NCBI GenBank assembly: GCA_023228225.1
Contig: JALOBO010000023.1
Span: 1-19,163 of the forward strand
Direction: 5' to 3'
Source: Clostridia bacterium
Lineage (GTDB): Bacteria > Bacillota > Clostridia > Christensenellales > UBA1242
Length of the DNA stretch: 19,163 bases
The position numbers and the translations under genes were made by a program. Below are positions 14,258 through 19,163 of the stretch, in pieces. Each line of letters opens with the position of its first letter. The first letter of the stretch is position 1. The notes under the pieces are model-generated. The model was not told the DNA's origin. It saw nothing but the letters and a program-made list of their open reading frames with translations, and did no database searches.

Positions 14258-15379
14258 AAGTTTAGCTTTTTGGGTCGCTATTTCTGCTGCATCTTTTTCC
14301 CACGGCGGAGTTTTATCGAATTCTTTGTAATGTTTAGCGAGATGATTTTGTACCTTTACAACGTCCGCTTCCGGTATATCAGTTTGTGATAACCTTGCGG
14401 CTGCATTTGCTACACCGTTCCATACCACATCACCGTTTGTATTGTGATGCCCAAGTTTCAAGTCTCCAAATGTATCGGGCGGCATTTCAGCGGACCATGC
14501 AAAATGTTTCGCAATGTTGTTTTTCTCTGCGTCGGAAAGGCTATCCCATGTTTGGTCTGTGAAGTCCTGCAAAGTAAGGGCAGACCATGTTGTGTCTTCC
14601 GGCGCTTTGCCGTATCCAGACGGATTTCCCGGAGAAACACCTTTTACTGTAGTTGTAGGCGGCTTTTGTGCCTTTTCAAATGGAATAAAGTATGATTTCT
14701 TGCTTTCAAGCAGCTTCCAAACACGTTCTGCCGCCTTTTTTTGGCTCAAATCTGACTTATCAAGCACTTCGACGGCCCATTTCAGCATTGGATTTGTGTC
14801 AACTCCGACGCTTTTTGCCGCCATCAAAGCCTCTGGATTGCACGGAACAGGCACTGTTGAGTACTCCATAAGTTCTTGCCAAGTAAAATCGATGCCCATT
14901 GGGCGGTTTTTATCGGTTGAAAACGACCAATCAAGGCCTCTGAAACCGACTGAAACGGCATTCATAAAGCCTTTTGCGTACATTTGGCCGACCATATAGC
15001 CCATTTCAGATAAATCGCGCGGCGCAAATTGCGCTTTTGACATCAACTTTCCGGAAGCTATTGTTTCGCTAAGGCTCTTTGCAACTGGCGGCTGTGTATA
15101 ATCGTGCGCCCACAAAATAACCGGATTTTTGCGGTAATTATCCAGTTCCCATCCATCAGCGTCTATGCTGTCGCCCGAACGGTCAATCGTGTTTGTGGAT
15201 ATAACAAAATCCACTGTTAGACCGTTCGCCGTATCTTCGATGGATTTTATTGGGTCAAGATTATAGTATTTTCTGAGCATTGGGTTTTCTGTTTGCAACT
15301 TTTTATCTTTTTTGAAATCATCAATTTCAATAAACACTCCTTCACCCCCTTTCGGCGTGCTATCTTTTAATTTATTCAT
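14237..15379 (-). CDS. HK97-type prohead protease with C-terminal accessory domain
   Basis: 380 aa from ATG 15379, overlapping the portal gene by 8 bases, with AAGGGGG 9-10 bases upstream. The protease domain covers about residues 50-195: NTIDRSGDSI, the likely catalytic His92 in PVILWAHDY, and the likely nucleophile Ser143 in MNAVSVGFRG, followed by EYSTVPVPCNPEAL. This family of self-cleaving serine proteases removes the capsid delta domain. Residues about 259-354 form a second domain (APEDTTWSAL, KHFAWSAEMPPDTFGDLKLG, HHNTNGDVVWNGVANAAARL, IPEADVVKVQNHLAKHY). It resembles a small unit found at the C-terminus of other phage proteases and head proteins; its role is unknown. The linker (240-258) is Pro/Thr/Gly-rich. 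The gene end is covered by a terminator-like hairpin. Confidence 0.94.
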   Translation of the reverse strand: MNKLKDSTPKGGEGVFIEIDDFKKDKKLQTENPMLRKYYNLDPIKSIEDTANGLTVDFVISTNTIDRSGDSIDADGWELDNYRKNPVILWAHDYTQPPVAKSLSETIASGKLMSKAQFAPRDLSEMGYMVGQMYAKGFMNAVSVGFRGLDWSFSTDKNRPMGIDFTWQELMEYSTVPVPCNPEALMAAKSVGVDTNPMLKWAVEVLDKSDLSQKKAAERVWKLLESKKSYFIPFEKAQKPPTTTVKGVSPGNPSGYGKAPEDTTWSALTLQDFTDQTWDSLSDAEKNNIAKHFAWSAEMPPDTFGDLKLGHHNTNGDVVWNGVANAAARLSQTDIPEADVVKVQNHLAKHYKEFDKTPPWEKDAAEIATQKAKLALQLAL

Positions 15380-16637
15380 GTTTGCTGTCCCCCTTATTTA
15401 ACAGATTGTAAATTTCAAGCGCGATTGACTTCGCGGATTCTGGCGTCATTGATACCATGTTCATGGGAGTTAAATATGCTTTACCCGCATCGCCTATGGT
15501 GTTTTTGTTTTCCATACGTAAAATATCATTCACAGATAGCCAACCCCATTGACGGCCTATAGCATAAGCAGCATACCGGCTTGTAATATCGCCTCTAAGC
15601 AAAGCGTCCATCGAGAATTCAAAAAACCATCCGGCTTTTCTTTGTTTGTCGGTTAAAATTTGCGTGTTTAGCGCTTCTTCCCACCGCTTTGCCCACGGTA
15701 ACATGGTATAAATCACAAATTCAAGTGACTGCTGCTCAATATTGCTAAAAGTTGCCTTATCAAGGTTTTGAATTAAGTGGAGCGGGACACGGTATATCCG
15801 TGCAATCTCTTCCGTTTGAAATTTGCGGCTTTCAAGATACTGCGCGTCTGCCTGGTTGATGGTAAGTTGCTTATATTCCGTGCCGCCCTCGAAAATTGGC
15901 GTTTTCCCTACATTCTGCTCCCCTGAGAAGTTTTTATCAAAATCGTTCTTTAATCTGTCGTATGATGTTGGGCTAAGTTCTCCCGGGACTGACATATATC
16001 CACTCGGTCTTGCCCCATTTTTAAAGAATTTGTATCCGAAATTCTCATATTGCAAGCCCAGTTTGACGGCTTTTGCGGCGTACCCAATAGGCGTTAACCC
16101 GTTTATACCGTCAATACTAAGCCCCGGAATATGTAAAATCTCGTTTCGCGTAAGCGGCTTATCTGTCCCGTCGTTCTGCTTTACATGGTAAATAAGGTTA
16201 TACGGGGCTTCTTTGTTGCGCTCCATCCTCACCTTGTCTGGAATAATCGGATATAACTGGACGATTTCTCCGGCTGCATTGTACAGCTTCTGCGCATAGG
16301 CATTCCCGCCCAAGTTTAGGTTTGTCATCATGCACTCTTTGAATGCGAACGGCGTCATTTCATCGTTCGGCTTATTATGCATCATGTCATAAAGTGTTTC
16401 AGACGGTAAGTCTCTTTTATCGCCGTTCGGTTGCCGCTGATATAATTTGATGGGCAGGGACGCAAGCGTTTCCGAAAGCACCCTGACACATGCAAACACT
16501 GCTGTATAGGTCATTGCTGTGTCTGCATCGACCGGCCCTTCCGGCAATGTGCTGTCGTCCCCGCGCATCCACGCTTTCAGATAATTGTCAAAGTTCTTTT
16601 GCGAGAATGCTATTTTGAATCTGTCTGAAATTTTCAA
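15372..16637 (-). CDS. Portal protein (HK97 family)
   Basis: 421 aa. The start is TTG at 16637 (TTG AAA ATT TCA), supported by AAGGTGGTG 5 bases upstream and by a 4-base overlap TTGA with the preceding gene; no ATG is nearby. The family pattern is clear: TAVFACVRVLSETLASLPIK, MTNLNLGGNAYAQ, LHIPGLSIDGINGLTPIGYA, FFKNGARPSGYM, YKQLTINQADAQYLESRKFQ and EIARIYRVPLHLI, then FSNIEQQSLEFVIYTMLPWA. Twelve copies form the ring at the capsid vertex through which DNA enters, and dock the terminase and then the connector. Length is typical for the family. Confidence 0.96.
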   Translation of the reverse strand: MKISDRFKIAFSQKNFDNYLKAWMRGDDSTLPEGPVDADTAMTYTAVFACVRVLSETLASLPIKLYQRQPNGDKRDLPSETLYDMMHNKPNDEMTPFAFKECMMTNLNLGGNAYAQKLYNAAGEIVQLYPIIPDKVRMERNKEAPYNLIYHVKQNDGTDKPLTRNEILHIPGLSIDGINGLTPIGYAAKAVKLGLQYENFGYKFFKNGARPSGYMSVPGELSPTSYDRLKNDFDKNFSGEQNVGKTPIFEGGTEYKQLTINQADAQYLESRKFQTEEIARIYRVPLHLIQNLDKATFSNIEQQSLEFVIYTMLPWAKRWEEALNTQILTDKQRKAGWFFEFSMDALLRGDITSRYAAYAIGRQWGWLSVNDILRMENKNTIGDAGKAYLTPMNMVSMTPESAKSIALEIYNLLNKGDSKHE

Positions 16638-16855
16638 GTTTTCACCACCTTATGCTTAATGGGACACCAATCAGGGCGTTCAATATTATTGAGTGCAGTT
16701 TTTATCTGCTCGGATTTGTACTTTTCAAAAACCATAGCATCAAAAGGCTGAAAGTCCTGATTAATTACAAGGCATCTGCCTTTAACATTAGGGTTTAGTT
16801 CACATATTGTAGTTTCTCCATCAATTTTAAAATGCTGGCATCCATTGCATTTCAT
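16634..16855 (-). CDS. Small Cys-rich, probably zinc-binding protein between terminase and portal
   Basis: 73 aa from ATG 16855, with AGGGGG 6 bases upstream. A TTG two codons earlier (16861) is too close to that site. The gap from the large terminase stop is 2 bases, and the end overlaps the portal start by 4 (TTGA). Five Cys: C3-x2-C6, C18, C28 and C64, the last in RPDWCPIK. Small proteins with this arrangement and a PxWCP-type ending occur in Firmicutes phage packaging regions; none has a known role to my knowledge. Four Cys could hold one zinc ion. Its tight spacing suggests a part in packaging or portal assembly, but that is inference. Confidence 0.82.
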   Translation of the reverse strand: MKCNGCQHFKIDGETTICELNPNVKGRCLVINQDFQPFDAMVFEKYKSEQIKTALNNIERPDWCPIKHKVVKT

Positions 16856-16857
16856 AA

Positions 16858-18585
16858 TCAACCCCCTAAGAATCTAATTCCGTGCGCTTCGTATGGATTG
16901 GAATGTGGCTTGACTACATAGCGGACATGCGCGTTCATCAAACAGGCTGCCGGGTCTATGCGCTCCGTTGAATGCTCTTTGTCCAGCATGATATTTTCAT
17001 TGCAGTCTGTCCGGGTTACGGCATTTCCCATAGCCCACGCAATAACAGGATTGTTGTCGTGAATCACATTGCCCTTATAGACTTCATCCCGAAAATTCTT
17101 CGTTGGATAGCCAAGAGTTAACATGCCTTGCGCAATATCTACCGGCTTATATCCTCTATCTTCAAGGCGCTGTGCTAACCATGTCGCCATTGCGCGGTCA
17201 TAGCACACCTCGCCTTTAACCCAGTGATTAGCCTCATAGGTTTTGTCAAGGTAATCAAGAATATAATCGTAGTCAACAACAGCTCCCGGCGTTGCGGTAA
17301 TCCATTTATCATCTTTTGACCATAGGTCATATGATGTTTTATCGTGCTTTCTATGTGTTTCAAGCGTTTCCAGTGGCATAAAAGAATGGCCTTGTATCCC
17401 AATTCTACCATCTGGCAACTTTATTTCATGCCCTAAACTGGTAAGGTCAATAGATGCGGATAGGTCAAGGCCGGTAATCACTTCACACCCAGCAGTATTC
17501 GGAAACGGATTTTCTTTTGTAGCCCCGCATTTCGCCCATTTGTCCATCTGCATATAGCCGGATTCGCGCTGATTTACCCACACATCCATTGTTTTTGTGA
17601 GGAAATCACGCATTTTTTCCGGTTTGTCTTTGGCAACTTGCAATTCGGAGCGTATATTTTCAAGTACTATAGGGTCGTTGTAAATAATTGGGTTTGATTT
17701 TCTCCAACAGGATTCGTTATTAATATCATCAACCAAATTCCCGTTTTCGTCTTTATCCAGTTCATAGATAACTGCAAAGTATCTATCATTCTCAACTGGG
17801 TTATGAGGGTCAAGGATTTTTGATACATAAGTATATTCTTCCTTATAACAAGGCGAATTCAGATTTACTCCGGCCGTCGTAATGATAATCAGAATTGGCT
17901 GCTTGCGGGTTTTCATACCGGATGTCAAAAGGTCATAGTATTCAGACGTTTCATGCTCATGGTATTCATCGATAATTCCGCATTGTGGGTTTGAGCCGGA
18001 ACCTTTTTCTCGGTCATCCTTTGACAGCCGAATAAATGTTGAACCGCTTTTGGGATGCTCAATCGCGCCGTACCGAGTGACAAACTTGTCTTTCAAAAAA
18101 TCGCAGCGCTTGTAAATTAGGTTTGCTTCATTCCAGACGTATTTCGTTTGTTCCCGTTTTGTCGCGGCTATGTAGACTTCGGAGCACGGTTCTCCAAATG
18201 CGGATTCTTCATAGAGCGCCACCATAGCAAGGTCTTGTGACTTTGCATTTTTCCGTGCCTTTTGAATATAGGCATTACGGAACCGGCGCAAGCCATTATC
18301 TTTGCGTACCCATCCGTAAATCTGCCCAAACTCAAATTTTTCTGTAATATGCGGTTCTTTAAATGTTCCCTCAAGCCGCCCTTTGGTATGCTTGAATAAA
18401 CGCATCCAGTCGAAAAACAGGTTCGCTTTTGATTCGTCGAATATATATGGAAAATCCTCCGTCCCCTGTCTTTCAAGGTCTCGGAGGAATCTCATACAAG
18501 CCCAATTGTTTTTTTTGCAGGAAACTATTTTCCCACTGATACAGTCATTGCAATATTCTATAAGTTCATTTGTGAGTTCAGACAT
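16858..18585 (-). CDS. terL: Large terminase subunit (TerL)
   Basis: 575 aa from ATG 18585, with AGGAAG 7 bases upstream; a start at 18603 (ATG ATA GGA) would begin at the site itself. It overlaps the small subunit by 8 bases. ATPase domain: Walker A-like ARKNAKS at residues 110-116, adenine-side motif AATKREQTKYVW around 140-151, Walker B and catalytic glutamate in GIIDEYHEH (203-211), coupling motif in IIIITTAG (about 233-239). Nuclease domain: ITGLDLSASIDLTSLG (about 371-385) with its Asp cluster, CYDRAMATWLAQRL (461-474) and a C-terminal Asp in ERIDPAACLMNA. The family is Terminase_1. It pumps DNA through the portal and cuts concatemers. The Walker A has Ala in place of the more usual Gly in RKNGKS. 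Confidence 0.96.
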   Translation of the reverse strand: MSELTNELIEYCNDCISGKIVSCKKNNWACMRFLRDLERQGTEDFPYIFDESKANLFFDWMRLFKHTKGRLEGTFKEPHITEKFEFGQIYGWVRKDNGLRRFRNAYIQKARKNAKSQDLAMVALYEESAFGEPCSEVYIAATKREQTKYVWNEANLIYKRCDFLKDKFVTRYGAIEHPKSGSTFIRLSKDDREKGSGSNPQCGIIDEYHEHETSEYYDLLTSGMKTRKQPILIIITTAGVNLNSPCYKEEYTYVSKILDPHNPVENDRYFAVIYELDKDENGNLVDDINNESCWRKSNPIIYNDPIVLENIRSELQVAKDKPEKMRDFLTKTMDVWVNQRESGYMQMDKWAKCGATKENPFPNTAGCEVITGLDLSASIDLTSLGHEIKLPDGRIGIQGHSFMPLETLETHRKHDKTSYDLWSKDDKWITATPGAVVDYDYILDYLDKTYEANHWVKGEVCYDRAMATWLAQRLEDRGYKPVDIAQGMLTLGYPTKNFRDEVYKGNVIHDNNPVIAWAMGNAVTRTDCNENIMLDKEHSTERIDPAACLMNAHVRYVVKPHSNPYEAHGIRFLGG

Positions 18586-19087
18586 TACCAAACTTCCTAT
18601 CATTCGCAGTCTTTGCCGGTTCCTCCTGCTTCTTCGGCACGTTCTTTACGCGGGCCGTCGGATTGAGGAACATTCTGTCCTCCATTTTTAACAGCATGTC
18701 GCGTGAGCGGTTCAAGTTTCCTTCCATGCCGCTAATGGATTTATACATCGTTACCATCTGCCCGGGGTTCTCGCATTTATCGATGTCACTCTCCATGCGT
18801 TCAAGCAATATTTCTTCGCTATCAACTTCGGCAGTCAGCAGACAATACCGGTTAATAATGTTTTCGTCAAGACCGTCCACATAGTCAATATCTTTATACA
18901 GCTTTTGGAGCTTATAAAACATTTCAAGGGCTACCGGGTTATTTTTCACTTTCTTGTTTGGCTGATAGGGTGAATTCGATTTTAAGGAATCTTCTTTCGC
19001 CTTTCTTTCTGCAATTTGTTTTTTAGTTAAATGGGTCTTTCCTTCTAATAAAATCAGTTCTATAGGTTTAGACGGACGTCCTGCCAT
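18578..19087 (-). CDS. terS: Small terminase subunit (TerS, P27-like)
   Basis: 169 aa from ATG 19087, with AAGGAG 9 bases upstream. A longer frame to 19138 (MKRFKEPP...) starts without a binding site inside an inverted repeat. The N-terminus AGRPSKPIELILLEGKTHLT is the basic opening typical of the P27 small-terminase family. It is followed by a helical body (FYKLQKLYKDIDYVDGLDEN, EEILLERMESDIDK, MEGNLNRSRDMLLKMEDRMF) and a basic tail. Oligomeric TerS recognises the packaging site and regulates TerL. The stop lies within the TerL start (ATGTCTGA), suggesting coupling. A cos or pac site would be expected near or upstream of here but cannot be identified by eye. Confidence 0.92.
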   Translation of the reverse strand: MAGRPSKPIELILLEGKTHLTKKQIAERKAKEDSLKSNSPYQPNKKVKNNPVALEMFYKLQKLYKDIDYVDGLDENIINRYCLLTAEVDSEEILLERMESDIDKCENPGQMVTMYKSISGMEGNLNRSRDMLLKMEDRMFLNPTARVKNVPKKQEEPAKTANDRKFGNV

Positions 19088-19121
19088 GTTTTTCAGCTCC
19101 TTTCTATCATTTTGAGGGGGC

Positions 19122-19145
19122 TCCTTAAATCGTTTCATTTAAGGA
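19122..19145. repeat. Perfect inverted repeat upstream of the small terminase gene
   Basis: TCCTTAAAT (19122-19130) and ATTTAAGGA (19137-19145) form a 9-bp perfect inverted repeat around a 6-base spacer, about 35 bases upstream of the TerS start. It is AT-rich and has no T tract on the minus strand after it (GCCCCC follows), so it is not a terminator in the direction of the operon. An operator, a leader hairpin or part of a packaging recognition site are possible. The remaining bases to 19163 show nothing further. Confidence 0.45.
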
Positions 19146-19163
19146 AGTTTTTAAACAGATGAG

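Noticed and set aside
14197..14259. 21-residue N-terminal extension of the capsid protein (MLYSLRCRAFLISKL)
   Set aside because: It reads through the terminator-like hairpin and the protease end, with no binding site; the ATG at 14196 has GGAGG.
19088..19138. N-terminal extension of the small terminase beginning MKRFKEPPQND
   Set aside because: No ribosome binding site before 19138; the ATG lies inside the inverted repeat, whereas ATG 19087 has AAGGAG at good spacing and gives the standard family N-terminus.
1..19163. tRNA genes, CRISPR arrays, insertion sequences, attachment sites
   Set aside because: No cloverleaf-like run, regularly spaced short repeats, transposase or integrase frames, or paired att-like repeats were seen by eye.

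Overview
The window is almost entirely the head-and-tail morphogenesis region of a tailed phage or prophage with a long non-contractile tail (siphovirus type) and an HK97-type capsid. Every gene lies on the minus strand, so the transcript reads from the right end of the window to the left. Strong AGGAGG/GGGGG ribosome binding sites, TTG starts, moderately AT-rich DNA and the protein families (P27-like small terminase, HK97 portal, protease and capsid, phi13-like tail tube, Sipho_tail Dit, Gp37-like Tal) point to a Gram-positive host, most likely a Firmicute of the Clostridia. No integrase, repressor, lysis or replication genes are in view, so free phage cannot be told from prophage. An AntA-type antirepressor gene argues for a temperate life style.

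Packaging and head (19087 down to 9989, in transcription order): small terminase, large terminase, a 73-aa Cys-rich protein, portal (TTG start), prohead protease with an extra C-terminal domain, major capsid protein, a 154-aa candidate decoration protein, a 377-aa beta-helix-like protein, a gp6-type head-tail connector carrying a roughly 110-residue inserted beta domain, and a head-tail adaptor. Genes overlap by 4-8 bp or are separated by a few to about 50 bases. A terminator-like hairpin with a T6 tract covers the protease stop codon just before the capsid gene. Two competing GC-rich hairpins lie between the decoration gene and the beta-helix gene.

Tail (9988 down to 1): gp10-like neck/tail protein, tail terminator/completion protein, major tail tube protein with a C-terminal Ig-like domain, tail assembly chaperone G with its -1 frameshift product GT, tape measure protein, Dit, Tal and the first 277 codons of a baseplate/fibre protein that runs off the left edge. 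The G to GT frameshift signal is complete: slippery CCCAAAC in frame, a 6-nt spacer and an 8-bp stem-loop, followed by a 69-codon open extension.

Two accessory genes interrupt the tail operon. An AntA-type antirepressor lies between the tail tube gene and the chaperone. A membrane-anchored surface protein with two tandem beta repeats lies between GT and the tape measure gene. The second gene has its own consensus-like promoter (TTGACA-17-TAATAT, starting directly after the GT stop codon) and its own intrinsic terminator, which is the signature of a moron. Its position beside the tape measure gene and its surface topology make superinfection exclusion a reasonable, unproven hypothesis.
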